Program-made: the position numbers and the translations under genes
From: Bacteroidales bacterium
Lineage (GTDB): Bacteria > Bacteroidota > Bacteroidia > Bacteroidales > UBA4417
Assembly: GCA_030654075.1 (NCBI GenBank)
Contig: JAURYB010000084.1
Location: 112,421-176,420 of the forward strand
DNA: 64,000 nucleotides
Direction of reading: 5' to 3'
In this document: positions 16,784 through 25,410 of the stretch, one piece after another
Layout: each line of letters starts with the position of its first letter
How positions within the stretch are numbered: position 1 is the first letter of the stretch
The notes under the pieces: model-generated
What the model was told of the DNA's origin: nothing
What the model saw: only the letters and a program-made list of their open reading frames with translations
Database searches by the model: none

Positions 16784-17776
16784 TTAAGCCTGTGAAACAG
16801 CCACCGCTACAGAAACCGAAGCGCCAACCATAGGGTTGTTACCCATGCCGATTAATCCCATCATTTCAACATGAGCCGGAACGGATGAAGAGCCGGCAAA
16901 CTGCGCGTCGGAATGCATACGTCCCATTGTATCGGTCATGCCGTACGATGCAGGACCAGCGCCCATATTATCCGGGTGAAGTGTGCGACCAGTTCCGCCG
17001 CCCGAAGCCACGGAGAAATATTTCTTGCTTTGCTCAATGCATTCCTTTTTATAGGTGCCAGCCACCGGGTGCTGAAAACGCGTCGGGTTGGTTGAGTTCC
17101 CTGTAATTGAAACATCAACGCCTTCGCTGTGCATAATAGCAACGCCTTCGCGAACATCATCGGCGCCATATACGTTTACTTTTCCTTTATCGCCTTTGGA
17201 ATAAGTTGTACGGGCAACTTCTTTGAGTTCGCTGGTGCCGTAATCGAATTGGGTTTGCACATACGTGAAACCGTTAACACGCGCGATGATTTTAGCCGCG
17301 TCTTTACCCAATCCATTCAGGATTACGCGAAGTGGCTCCTTGCGGACCCTGTTGGCTGATTTGGCAATACCAATGGCACCTTCGGCGGCGGCAAACGATT
17401 CGTGCCCGGCAAGGAAAGCGAAACATTTGGTTTCCTCGCGAAGCAGCATTGCGGCAAGATTTCCGTGACCTATACCAACTTTACGGTCGTCGGCAACAGA
17501 ACCAGGGATGCAGAAAGCCTGCAAGCCTTCGCCCAAAGTAGTCGCAATTTCGGCAGCGTTGGTCTGGCCTTTTTTTATGGCAATAGCAGCTCCTACAATA
17601 TATGCCCACATGGCATTTTCAAAAGCAATAGGCTGGATCTCCTTAACAATTTTATAAACATCCACGCCCTTGTCGTCGCATATTTTCCTGGCTTCTTCAA
17701 GGGAAGAAATACCGTGCGAATTCAGCACTTTGTTGATTTGTGCAATTCGTCTTTCGTAACTTTCAAATAATGGCAT
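16784..17776 (-). CDS. GGGtGRT-family protein of unknown function
   Basis: A 330-residue protein named for its invariant motif, here GGGTGRT at about residues 267-273 (SVASGGGTGRTLHPD). It is soluble, with no signal or membrane segment. Other strongly conserved-looking stretches are GEGLQAFCIPGS, VGIGHGNLAAMLL, FAFLAGHESFAAAEG and SITGNSTNPTRFQHP, glycine- and histidine-rich like nucleotide- or cofactor-binding loops. It is paired with a NifU-like protein 12 bp upstream, an association I recall for this family across anaerobic bacteria. The reaction is not known; a role in Fe-S or one-electron chemistry is only guessed from the neighbour. Confidence 0.88.
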   Translation of the reverse strand: MPLFESYERRIAQINKVLNSHGISSLEEARKICDDKGVDVYKIVKEIQPIAFENAMWAYIVGAAIAIKKGQTNAAEIATTLGEGLQAFCIPGSVADDRKVGIGHGNLAAMLLREETKCFAFLAGHESFAAAEGAIGIAKSANRVRKEPLRVILNGLGKDAAKIIARVNGFTYVQTQFDYGTSELKEVARTTYSKGDKGKVNVYGADDVREGVAIMHSEGVDVSITGNSTNPTRFQHPVAGTYKKECIEQSKKYFSVASGGGTGRTLHPDNMGAGPASYGMTDTMGRMHSDAQFAGSSSVPAHVEMMGLIGMGNNPMVGASVSVAVAVSQA

Positions 17777-17788
17777 AATATGTTTCTC

Positions 17789-18481
17789 CTATTCTTTACG
17801 TGGATCAATAGTTTTAACTGCGTCTTCCATGCGGCCGTATTTCCCGGAAGCTTTTTTAAGGGCTTCGCCAGCTTCTGTACCGGCTTTAATCATATCCAGC
17901 ATGCGGCCGATGTTAAGAAATTCGTAACCGATGATTTCATTCCCTTCGTCCAAACCAATTTTGGTAACGTAACCTTCAGCCATTTCAAGGTAACGGGGAC
18001 CTTTGGCAACGGTGCCATACATGGTAGCGGTAACGCTCCGGAGTCCCTTGCCCAGATCTTCAAGACCTGCGCCGATCGGTAAACCTCCTTCTGAAAAAGC
18101 AGTTTGAGTACGTCCGTAAACAATTTGCAGGAACAATTCGCGCATGGCGGTATTGATGGCATCGCAAACAAGATCCGTGTTCAATGCTTCCAGGATGGTT
18201 TTGCCCGGAAGAATTTCGGAAGCCATGGCAGCCGAATGAGTCATGCCCGAGCAGCCAATGGTTTCGATCAATGCCTCCTCTATGATACCGGCTTTCACAT
18301 TCAGGGTTAACTTACAGGCTCCCTGCTGGGGAGCGCACCAACCCACGCCATGGGTCAAACCAAAAATGTCAGTTACTTCTTTGGCCTTCACCCATCTACC
18401 CTCTTCGGGGATAGGCGCAGAACCATGATTTGCCCCCTGTGCGACACAAATCATTCCTTCAACTTCGTGTGTAAAACTCAT
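17789..18481 (-). CDS. NifU-like iron-sulfur scaffold-related protein, partner of GGGtGRT protein
   Basis: A 230-residue protein. Part of the chain resembles the NifU/IscU scaffold fold: GWCAPQQGACKLTL and LIETIGCSGMTHSAAMASEI carry Cys residues where scaffold ligands lie, and a third, DLVCDAIN, follows. The C-terminal portion (from about 115) is outside that fold and is specific to the GGGtGRT-linked subfamily. Annotation as a scaffold protein is therefore partial homology, not proof of cluster transfer. It is the first gene of the two-gene operon, which ends at the terminator at 16735-16765. Confidence 0.8.
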   Translation of the reverse strand: MSFTHEVEGMICVAQGANHGSAPIPEEGRWVKAKEVTDIFGLTHGVGWCAPQQGACKLTLNVKAGIIEEALIETIGCSGMTHSAAMASEILPGKTILEALNTDLVCDAINTAMRELFLQIVYGRTQTAFSEGGLPIGAGLEDLGKGLRSVTATMYGTVAKGPRYLEMAEGYVTKIGLDEGNEIIGYEFLNIGRMLDMIKAGTEAGEALKKASGKYGRMEDAVKTIDPRKE

Positions 18482-19049
18482 ATTATTTTGATTTTAAAAT
18501 GAAAATGCTTTTAAGTGCCTTATTTTAAAGATGATGTATGCTTTTCTATTGATTTCTGCCTTCCCGGGAACTTTTAAAACCAGTATTATCATAACACAAT
18601 GGGAGCATGCCCGTCGAAAGAGTATTTATACAGGATGAAAGAGTATTTTTTTTATCCGACTTATCCGTTTACATCGAACAATAAAAACTGATGTATAACT
18701 GATCTGATTTTACTGTCGGTACAAAGGTGTCTCTAACCTTGTGTAAAGGTAAAAGAAAATTGGAAAACAGGTATGCATTTATCCTGATTGGATATAAAGA
18801 TTTTTTAAATAATTCTTACACTACTGCCTGATGCCCGAATTTTCAGATAGGAAGATAACAAACCAATTTATTATACGTGCTTCTGTACCTTAATATCGCA
18901 ACCTTAAATTGTTAAACAGGTATAAATAAATTTGATTCCTTTTTGCTGCTACCAGCAAAAGCTGCTATTTTCTATTTCTCGGAAAGCAAATAGTTTTCTG
19001 ATGCGTACGCTTTATTGCGGATGCGAGTCATGTTATTTGTTGCCACTAC
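18482..19049. other. 568-bp AT-rich intergenic region
   Basis: It contains the promoter region of the NifU-like gene (no clean TAnnTTTG close to the start; a CACCTTTG near 18722-18729 on the minus strand is one mismatch away). A perfect hairpin TTTTGCTG/CAGCAAAA occupies 18941-18960, possibly in the 3' UTR of the 19050 gene. No ORF is supported. Confidence 0.4.
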
Positions 19050-19319
19050 CTATGGGTTGCTATCTAACTCATCTTTAATGTCATCAGGTAGATCAAACAG
19101 ATCGCCTATATCCGGCACTGCTTCACATTCGGGAGCGTTGTCATAAATTTGCGCTGCATCAGGGGCTATAGTGTCGTCTCCAAATTCAGGAAATAGGCCA
19201 TTTAGTTCCACATCTGAAAAGCCTCTGCTTTTCAGGTGAGCAATAATCTCTCCATAATCTGCGCCCGGATTTTTCTCTTTAAAATTATCAAGAATTTCCC
19301 AAAAATCATTTGTGTTCAT
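19050..19319 (-). CDS. Small highly acidic protein, second gene of a two-gene unit
   Basis: I do not recognise a family. The 89-residue protein has 23 Asp/Glu against about 5 Lys/Arg, with the acidity concentrated in the second half (DDTIAPDAAQIYDNAPE and LFDLPDDIKDELD). The first 45 residues look like a small helical domain (FWEILDNFKEKNPGADYGEI and IAHLKSRGFSD), reminiscent of a UBA-like or helical-hairpin fold. Its ATG overlaps the stop of the two-TM gene in an ATGA arrangement, so the two are translationally coupled and probably act together. It could be an antitoxin-like or inhibitory partner, a DNA-mimic-like protein or a chaperone; none of this is proven. Confidence 0.7.
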   Translation of the reverse strand: MNTNDFWEILDNFKEKNPGADYGEIIAHLKSRGFSDVELNGLFPEFGDDTIAPDAAQIYDNAPECEAVPDIGDLFDLPDDIKDELDSNP

Positions 19320-19840
19320 ATGGATTTATGATTAAAATAGGTCTTTAAGTGAATTGCTACCTTCTCTTTTGCTTTAACCTGAATTTCCTTATTTTCACTG
19401 ATAATTATATCGTCACTGAAGTTCATTCCTTTTGTCAGGGTGTTTTTTAACTCAAATGCTTTTTCAAAAGCTTTCTCACTTGAGATTTTCTCGAATTTAT
19501 AACTCACCCAAAGTCTTTCATATTCAACATTAAGAGTCTGAAGTAAAAAATGCTTTTCATTGAGCTCTTTCGTGTATTTTGTATAGTTTAAATAGGGTTT
19601 TATTAATGAGATTATTTGTGATATGGCAACTAGAGCAGCCCATAACCAGGCTAAATATGGAAGTTGCCAGATTGCCCAGGCTGAAATTGAAGTCGACGTT
19701 ACTAGTACCAAAAAAATATTGATTGTCCTGTCTCTTTTCTGATATTTTTCGAGCAGAAGGTCAATGTAAAACTCCTTAAATTTTGAGTTCTGCATCTGAT
19801 TCCATAAAAGCTTGTATGTCTCTTCTCTTGTAATTTGCAT
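19316..19840 (-). CDS. Two-TM protein with cytoplasmic helices, SLATT-like
   Basis: A 174-residue protein from the ATG at 19840 (MQITREETYKLLWNQM); an open frame extends further upstream, but those 63 residues look non-coding. Two adjacent membrane helices lie at about 40-58 and 62-80, joined by a very short turn, and are flanked by charged helices (KFKEFYIDLLLEKYQKRDR before, NEKHFLLQTLNVEYERLW after). This layout resembles SLATT-domain proteins, two-TM putative pore-formers often encoded beside nucleotide-signalling defence genes. No cyclase, SMODS or SLOG gene is nearby, so the family call is tentative. The next gene, 89 residues, overlaps by 4 nt. Confidence 0.65.
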   Translation of the reverse strand: MQITREETYKLLWNQMQNSKFKEFYIDLLLEKYQKRDRTINIFLVLVTSTSISAWAIWQLPYLAWLWAALVAISQIISLIKPYLNYTKYTKELNEKHFLLQTLNVEYERLWVSYKFEKISSEKAFEKAFELKNTLTKGMNFSDDIIISENKEIQVKAKEKVAIHLKTYFNHKSI

Positions 19841-20070
19841 AATTTTCAGAGTATGCTGGTTACATTTTTCAAACAACACTTTTATTCTTCCGGGTAGTTT
19901 CCCTGTATATACAAAAGTAATCTCATATCCCGAGATCAAATATATGAAATTATTTGCGTTTTCGGATAAAGGAGAGCCTTTTTTTTGCAAACACTCCACT
20001 TTCCGAACGATTATAATCATCTTAAGCATAGAGAGCCTTGTAAGTGTTTTGGCTTAAAACGTGCGTCTAT

Positions 20071-20098
20071 AATCCGGAATCCGGGATCTGCGCTCCGA
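20071..20098. repeat. Heptamer-periodic tract (family R4)
   Basis: Four consecutive 7-mers, AATCCGG, AATCCGG, GATCTGC and GCTCCGA, lie in the short gap between the two-TM gene and the hemerythrin gene. Confidence 0.45.
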
Positions 20099-20157
20099 AA
20101 TCATCACAAGGTCTAAGCTGCAAAACAATGCAAATGACAAAAAGGCAAACCTATCCG

Positions 20158-20733
20158 CTAATAATAAACGCTTTCACTTACAACGTCATTTTCTGTATAT
20201 AGCAGGGTAAGGAATTTATAGTATTCCAGGTGCTTAATATGCCCGACATTCTGGTCCTGTATCTTTTTCAGATCAGCAACAACAAACTTAAGTTTTTCAG
20301 TGTCAAAAACCTTGTCGCACAATGGCAGCAGAACATTATCCACTATTTTAATATGCCTTTCCTCGATTACTACATAATTCATCATACTTGCTGACAAACT
20401 CTTCAGAACCTGAGCATTACCCGAAAGATACTCATCGAAAAGTGTATCAATTTCATTTAGGTAGTCATGAGCCAGTTTGTGCTCATCGGTTAACTGATTT
20501 ATTGTATCCGCAGTCCAGGGTATGTCATATTCAAGTAATGCCGGGAAAAGACATTTTTCTTCCTTTTCAGTATGACAGCGCTCAGAAAAAGTATGCAGAA
20601 AATCAAGAATCTGTACAATCCGGTATGAGTCTATAAATTTGCCTATACGCATATCGTGGGCAAGCTTTTTCATGGCGCCGAGAATAATTGTAATAGCATA
20701 ATGTTCACCTTTTATATCAGTGGTTGGTTTCAT
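20158..20733 (-). CDS. Hemerythrin-domain protein
   Basis: A 191-residue cytoplasmic four-helix-bundle protein. The di-iron ligand pattern of HHE/hemerythrin-like proteins is visible: His11 in GEHYAI, His54 and Glu58 in ERCHTEKEEKCLFPAL, His85 in DEHKLAHDYL, and His127 in EERHIKIVDNVLLP. The L-F-P after the second motif and L-P-L after the last are typical. The family binds O2, NO or senses redox state; many Bacteroidota members help in nitrosative or oxygen stress. No partner gene is adjacent. About 50 C-terminal residues extend beyond the bundle. Confidence 0.88.
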   Translation of the reverse strand: MKPTTDIKGEHYAITIILGAMKKLAHDMRIGKFIDSYRIVQILDFLHTFSERCHTEKEEKCLFPALLEYDIPWTADTINQLTDEHKLAHDYLNEIDTLFDEYLSGNAQVLKSLSASMMNYVVIEERHIKIVDNVLLPLCDKVFDTEKLKFVVADLKKIQDQNVGHIKHLEYYKFLTLLYTENDVVSESVYY

Positions 20734-21247
20734 CGGGATCAGATTTTAGAGTTAGTTATGAAGAACTGCCCGGGGCCGGAGTCTTGAAATCCGGAGCCTT
20801 CAGGTCCTTCACCTGTATTGGTTTTGCTAACATAACGGGATGTAAATTCTATTATTCTCAGGACTATGTTTTTAATATGTTAATTATAGTTAAGACCAAA
20901 CATATGCGTCAGCTTGAAGCGCAGCATTTAAGCTGTCATGTCCCGGGTTTTTCTTCGCTAGCATCTTCCTGGTGCCGGGGAAGTAAAGAATATTAACTTT
21001 TTTATTGGATTTTAACCTGTCCGCTTACTGACCCCAATCCAGATTGAAACCGTGAAACGATTCTTCAATAATAGGGACATCAAGCCTTTGAACAGCCTAA
21101 GAAGGGCTTCGTAAAAAATGTCTTTGTTTTATACATGTAAAATAAAATTAGTGTAAACAAGATTTGTAGTTGATATTGTTGTACTTTTTCCCACTTTTTA
21201 CATTTTAAAATCTGTTCAACCTAACCAAGCTAATCAAATCTGATTTT
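20734..21247. other. 514-bp intergenic region upstream of the endonuclease gene
   Basis: An open 90-codon frame (20724-20996) is judged spurious. I see a weak GC-rich repetitive phrase at about 20770-20805 (CCGGAGTCTTGAAATCCGGAG), and TACTTTTT near 21181-21188, one mismatch from a -7 box, for the endonuclease gene. Nothing else is recognisable. Confidence 0.4.
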
Positions 21248-22624
21248 ATGAACAAGAAATTACTGCCATTTCTGATTTCCAGTGTTGTCTTTTTATCCGT
21301 TTTCAACTCCTGTTCCAAGCAGGAGGAAGATATCGTTCCAATAACTTCGAACCAAACAAGTACTGAGAGTAACTTCAAAGCAGCGACAATCATTCTTTCG
21401 GAAGGATTCGAAAATGCATCAAAATCTTCTTACACTGCTGCTGCGGTTACCCTGACTTCTGGAAGCTGGAATTTGAATGACGCGTTAATCGGCAATACAA
21501 GCAGCGATCGTAAAAGCGGATTGAATTCAGCACGTGTCAGGAACACAGGTAAAATTACCATGCAATATGACCTGGCTAACGGCGCCGGCACTGTTCAGGT
21601 GAAACATGCCAAATATGGTACTGATGGCAGTAGTACATGGGAATTGTGGAAGTCAACCAACAGCGGTACTTCCTGGTCGAAAGTTGGCAGCACTATTACC
21701 AGCAGTACTACAACCCTGGCAATAACATCATTCACAGTTAAACTAACAGGCACTGTGCGTTTCGAAATACGTAAAATAAGTGGTGGTACAAACCGGATTA
21801 ATATTGATGACATTTCCGTAACAGATAATTCGACCGGAACCGGAGGCACAGTAACACCACCCGCCCCGGTAACCGGCGACAACGACAATATGCTTCTGGG
21901 AAACCCCAGCAATGCGACAAGCGATCTTATCAATACGAATAACTACCTGATGGTTAAGCCGCAATACTGCTTATCTTACAGCAATACAAAACACACCCCA
22001 AACTGGACAAGCTGGCATTTGTATTCAGCCGACATTGGATCTGCTGCCCGCCAGGACGATTTCCGCTCTGATGCTACCTTGCCAACGGCATGGTATAAGG
22101 TTACTGCTTCCGAATTTTCGGGTTCAGGTTTCGACAGGGGACATATGTGCCCTTCAGCTGACAGAACATCTACTGTCGCCAATAATTCGGCTACTTTTCT
22201 GATGACAAATATGATTCCTCAGTCACCGAATAACAACCAGATTCCCTGGGCTAATCTGGAAAATTATACACGTTCACTTGTAACTGCCGGTAACGAGGTA
22301 TACATCGTCAGCGGCCCTGCAGGACAAGGTGGAACAGGCTCCGTTGGTTATGCAACTACAGTAGGTAATGGTGTTGTGGTTCCTGCTCAAACCTGGAAAA
22401 TTATTGTTGTTATCCCTAATGGCAATGGTGATTTAAGCCGGATTACAGCTTCCACAAGAGTGATTTCCATCATTATGGCTAACAATCAAACCGTGTCTTC
22501 CCAGGCTTGGGGATATTACAGGGTAAGTGTTGATGCTATTGAGACATTAACAGGGTATAACTTCCTTTCAAATGTTCCTTTAACCATTCAGAATACCCTG
22601 GAGTCCAAAGTTGATAATTTATAA
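21248..22624 (+). CDS. Secreted lipoprotein DNA/RNA non-specific endonuclease (NUC1 family) with N-terminal beta domain
   Basis: A 458-residue protein. A signal peptide ends at a loose lipobox (FNSC, Cys about 19) followed by acidic SKQEED. Residues about 45-190 form a beta-rich domain (SEGFENASK through INIDDISVTD) resembling the jelly-roll modules that accompany Bacteroidota extracellular enzymes. After a Thr/Gly/Pro linker, the nuclease domain (about 215-450) carries the His-Me-finger motif FDRGHMCPSADR around residue 295 with the catalytic His, and the metal-binding Asn region NNNQIPWANLE about 35 residues later. Family members degrade DNA and RNA outside the cytoplasm for phosphate or nucleotide scavenging. 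No inhibitor gene is adjacent, consistent with export. Confidence 0.92.
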   Translation: MNKKLLPFLISSVVFLSVFNSCSKQEEDIVPITSNQTSTESNFKAATIILSEGFENASKSSYTAAAVTLTSGSWNLNDALIGNTSSDRKSGLNSARVRNTGKITMQYDLANGAGTVQVKHAKYGTDGSSTWELWKSTNSGTSWSKVGSTITSSTTTLAITSFTVKLTGTVRFEIRKISGGTNRINIDDISVTDNSTGTGGTVTPPAPVTGDNDNMLLGNPSNATSDLINTNNYLMVKPQYCLSYSNTKHTPNWTSWHLYSADIGSAARQDDFRSDATLPTAWYKVTASEFSGSGFDRGHMCPSADRTSTVANNSATFLMTNMIPQSPNNNQIPWANLENYTRSLVTAGNEVYIVSGPAGQGGTGSVGYATTVGNGVVVPAQTWKIIVVIPNGNGDLSRITASTRVISIIMANNQTVSSQAWGYYRVSVDAIETLTGYNFLSNVPLTIQNTLESKVDNL

Positions 22625-22646
22625 TGCGAGTCTTGATTATAATAGG

Positions 22647-22674
22647 AAACCCGGTTTTTAACCGGGTTTTTTTT
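22647..22674 (+). terminator. Rho-independent terminator of the endonuclease gene
   Basis: AAACCCGGTT and AACCGGGTTT form a perfect 10-bp stem with a TTT loop followed by a T-run. Confidence 0.9.
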
Positions 22675-22761
22675 GATTATTTCAGATTTTTGCCAATTTG
22701 ATTTTGCTAAATACTAAATCTGTGTTAAACACAGGTTCCAGAACACTTTTTCCGCACCGGA

Positions 22762-22793
22762 TTGTTTCCATGTTTTATAATTCTGTACTTTCG
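22762..22793 (+). promoter_or_regulatory. Putative promoter for the 22812 gene
   Basis: TTG at 22762-22764 (-33) and TACTTTCG at 22786-22793 (-7, one mismatch) are separated by 21 bp. Transcription would start near 22800, leaving a 12-nt leader. Confidence 0.4.
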
Positions 22794-22811
22794 GGCTAAT
22801 TTTCCGGAATA

Positions 22812-23201
22812 ATGACTACGATAGAAAGCGCGTCTGTTATAAGAATGATTTCTGATTTAGCTTCTGAAGGTTTTTCCTTTCATGAAGACAAGGATGAAAT
22901 TAACGAATATCGTTTTGGGAAATTATACCGCAGGCGCAGGCTCGAAAATGTGGTATTTGAAAAGGACGGTATTAATATTAAAATTTATAATGCCTTGTTT
23001 TTCAGGTTAACAGGCATATCACATCTATTTGATGAAGGCTTGCAGAAACCGGTGAGAGTTTCGGACGATGAGTTTTATGAAATCCAGAAACATCTGATCC
23101 GGTACAGGTACGAGCAACTGCTAAAACAAGCTAAACCTTCGGACAGAGAGATTCCAATGCCTTCAACGACTCACAACGAGACGTTAGATACAGATCATTA
23201 A
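22812..23201 (+). CDS. Conserved-looking hypothetical protein
   Basis: A 129-residue soluble protein with no signal peptide. It is charged, with a central basic patch (KLYRRRRLENVV) and the rest alpha/beta (FEKDGINIKIYNALFFRLT, DDEFYEIQKHLIRYRYEQLL). I do not recognise the family. Real-gene status is supported by a promoter-like sequence in the right place, an ATG start, codon use similar to neighbours and a terminator-like hairpin after the stop. Confidence 0.6.
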   Translation: MTTIESASVIRMISDLASEGFSFHEDKDEINEYRFGKLYRRRRLENVVFEKDGINIKIYNALFFRLTGISHLFDEGLQKPVRVSDDEFYEIQKHLIRYRYEQLLKQAKPSDREIPMPSTTHNETLDTDH

Positions 23202-23215
23202 TTTGTCATTAAACC

Positions 23216-23243
23216 CTGCCAAAGTTTTTGCTGCTGTTGGCAG
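23216..23243 (+). terminator. Probable terminator of the 22812 gene
   Basis: CTGCCAA and TTGGCAG form a 7-bp perfect stem around a 14-nt loop, followed by TCTTTTG. Position 15 bp after the stop fits. Confidence 0.5.
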
Positions 23244-23641
23244 TCTTTTGCTTTAATGAACAGCAGCCTCAAAAAGTTATCCGATTATTTGTGCTTCAAA
23301 CGAATACAAAACAAGATTCAGCGTCTGAAGGTTTACTTGTTGTCGCGCTGACAAATTTCCACGAGTCGGATTATTCTGCCTGTTTGTCAATGAGTTAAAT
23401 GAGTTGATTAGTTATTTTTTTAAAAGGGGAGAAACCTTATTATAAATCTCTAGACGATATCATAACCAAATGAATATAAGAAAATATGTGCCTGTCGTCT
23501 CCATATTTTCTTTGAAATCAGCCAATTATATAAAAATCGGGCTCCGAAAAGAGTTTCTTTTGCGGTTTTGCTTGTCCTCTCTGGCGGTTTTTTAATGTAG
23601 CTGTCAGGCAGATGCTAAAAGGCAATGTTTTCTGCAATTTA
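23244..23641. other. Intergenic region between convergent genes
   Basis: About 400 bp without a supported gene. A 31-codon ATG frame at about 23256-23351 has no recognisable product. No repeat of the families seen elsewhere was found here. Confidence 0.4.
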
Positions 23642-24031
23642 TCAGAACAAGCCATTTTCATTAATAATTTCATCTTCAGGTGCTTGCGCAATATCCCATA
23701 GTTCAGCAATTTTATCATCGTGGAAACGGAAAAAGTGTACCAGCGCGATTCCGGGTTCACCCGGACTGACAACAACTTTTGAGTAAACAGCAACCATATT
23801 TCCTTCCGCAATGGCAAACCTGATCTCAAGTTGCTTGGCCGGCAGATAAACTGCGCTCTCTATCATGGCTGTTTTCAGTGATTCAGCATCACCTTTGAAA
23901 TGCATGTTGTGGTGCCGGAATTCCGGGTCAACATATAAATAGTAAGCTTCGTTTACGTTTCCAACAGCCGTAAGTTGAAGAAAATGTATGGCGGCTGCTT
24001 TTATTTTGTTTGCTGAATCAGTCATTCGCAA
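23642..24031 (-). CDS. SnoaL/NTF2-like small protein
   Basis: A 129-residue protein with the SnoaL-like (cone-shaped alpha+beta NTF2) pattern: N-terminal helix AAAIHFLQLTAVGNVNEAY, YVDPEFRHHNMHFKGDAESL with the conserved H-H-N pair, then strands AEGNMVAVYSKVV and ALVHFFRFHDDKIAELWDI. Proteins of this type are often polyketide-cyclase-like or unassigned small-molecule binders or isomerases in Bacteroidota. An alternative start at the second Met (24025) is possible. It lies 38 bp downstream of the Gfo/Idh/MocA gene, so they may share a transcript. Confidence 0.82.
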   Translation of the reverse strand: MRMTDSANKIKAAAIHFLQLTAVGNVNEAYYLYVDPEFRHHNMHFKGDAESLKTAMIESAVYLPAKQLEIRFAIAEGNMVAVYSKVVVSPGEPGIALVHFFRFHDDKIAELWDIAQAPEDEIINENGLF

Positions 24032-24069
24032 TAGAGTTAACGATTATGGGGGTAAATTTAATAGTGTGC

Positions 24070-25224
24070 TTATTTTAAAAATATCGTCTTCCCGCTCCTG
24101 GCTGATTGAACCGCTGCGTCAAGAATTTCCATAGCAACCAGATTTAAACTCAGGGAAGACGGATCATTTGACGCAAGTTTTATTTTACCTCTTACCACAG
24201 AAGCAAAGAACGAAAATGGATTTTGCGCAATAGCTTTATCCTTATCGATTGTAAGCATTTGCTCCGTAGTTTGCTCATTTGTACGAACTTTCATATGCAC
24301 ATTATCGCTGGTGATAATGTATCCCGTTTTACCATAAATCTCCATATCTTTTCTGCTGACAGGCCAGTTCCATGAGGCCTGAATAATTCCCTGCATTTTT
24401 GGATATGTGACAATTATAGTTGCTTCGTCATCCACTTTCGGATAAATGTCCGGTTTGATCTGTTGCGTTATAGCTGTAACTGATGTAGGCCTTTCACCAT
24501 TCATAAAATAGCTTATCAGGTCGGTTCCGTAACAACCGAAGTCAATGATAGCGCCACCTCCATTAAGAACCGGATCAGTCAGCCAGTTGGTAAATTCTGT
24601 GCTGCATCCAATTTCAATCGGACCTTTATGCCCGTCGTGAATCACCATTTTCCGCGGTTCGCCAATCAGCTTGTCTTCTATAGTTTTGGTGTAGGCATCT
24701 TTGGTAACCGGGTACCATGTAGTTTCATAATTAGTAATTATTTCAATTCCCCATTTTTTCGACAGATCATTCATTTCCTTTGCCTGTTGAAAATTGATAG
24801 CCAAAGGTTTTTCGACCATCACATGTATTTTCAGCGGGGCGCAAATTCTGACAATCTTAATATGTTCACTGATAGGAGTAAAAACAGAAACTGCTTCCGG
24901 TTTTGTTTTTGATATTAATTCCTCTGTACTACTAAAAATGATCTTCCGGTCGAGATTGTATTGGTTAACATACCTTGTTACAAGAGCAGTATCGGATTCA
25001 GCAATTCCCACAATAACAATATCAGGATTTGTTCTGTTTTGAAAAACGGCATGAACATGGTCGTGTGATAACCCAATGATTCCAAGGTGCAAAGGTTTGT
25101 TTCCGAAAGATTCGTCTATGGCCTGGGCTTTTAAGGAAAAACTAATCATAAGCATTATGAAGTTTGTCAGGATAATTTTCCATTTCAAGAAGTCCAGGAT
25201 AGGTTTTGTGTGTTGCGAATTCAT
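24070..25224 (-). CDS. Secreted-type Gfo/Idh/MocA family oxidoreductase
   Basis: A 384-residue protein. Residues about 1-34 form a hydrophobic leader ending SLKAQA, suggesting export or membrane attachment, as in many Bacteroidota members. A Rossmann NAD(P)-binding domain follows with LGIIGLSHDH at its start, then the catalytic-region motif VEKPLAI (Lys of EKP) and the C-terminal alpha/beta substrate domain (GGAIIDFGCYGTDLISYF). The family oxidises or reduces sugars and related compounds with bound or free NAD(P). No carbohydrate-utilisation genes are adjacent, so the substrate is unknown. Confidence 0.9.
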   Translation of the reverse strand: MNSQHTKPILDFLKWKIILTNFIMLMISFSLKAQAIDESFGNKPLHLGIIGLSHDHVHAVFQNRTNPDIVIVGIAESDTALVTRYVNQYNLDRKIIFSSTEELISKTKPEAVSVFTPISEHIKIVRICAPLKIHVMVEKPLAINFQQAKEMNDLSKKWGIEIITNYETTWYPVTKDAYTKTIEDKLIGEPRKMVIHDGHKGPIEIGCSTEFTNWLTDPVLNGGGAIIDFGCYGTDLISYFMNGERPTSVTAITQQIKPDIYPKVDDEATIIVTYPKMQGIIQASWNWPVSRKDMEIYGKTGYIITSDNVHMKVRTNEQTTEQMLTIDKDKAIAQNPFSFFASVVRGKIKLASNDPSSLSLNLVAMEILDAAVQSARSGKTIFLK

Positions 25225-25410
25225 AGCTGATGAGCTTTATTGATGTGTACCAAAGTTCAAAATTCAACAGATTTCCTGAGCTTACCAAATTTGAATTAAA
25301 ACTACTGTTTTATTTCCATAAGGATTATATCTGTATAGTATTTTCAATCACGTTTGAGTAAAATTAATGAAGGCAGAATCAGAGTTTTGATCAGGAATAT
25401 ATAGAGTTGC

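Noticed and set aside
19050..20733. CBASS-type defence system around the two-TM gene
   Set aside because: SLATT-like proteins occur in CBASS, but no cyclase, SMODS, SLOG or nucleotide-binding gene lies nearby. The hemerythrin gene upstream is unrelated.
20724..20996. 90-codon open frame upstream of the endonuclease gene
   Set aside because: Composition is unlike neighbours (Cys and Ser rich), it begins inside the hemerythrin gene's start, and no homology is apparent.
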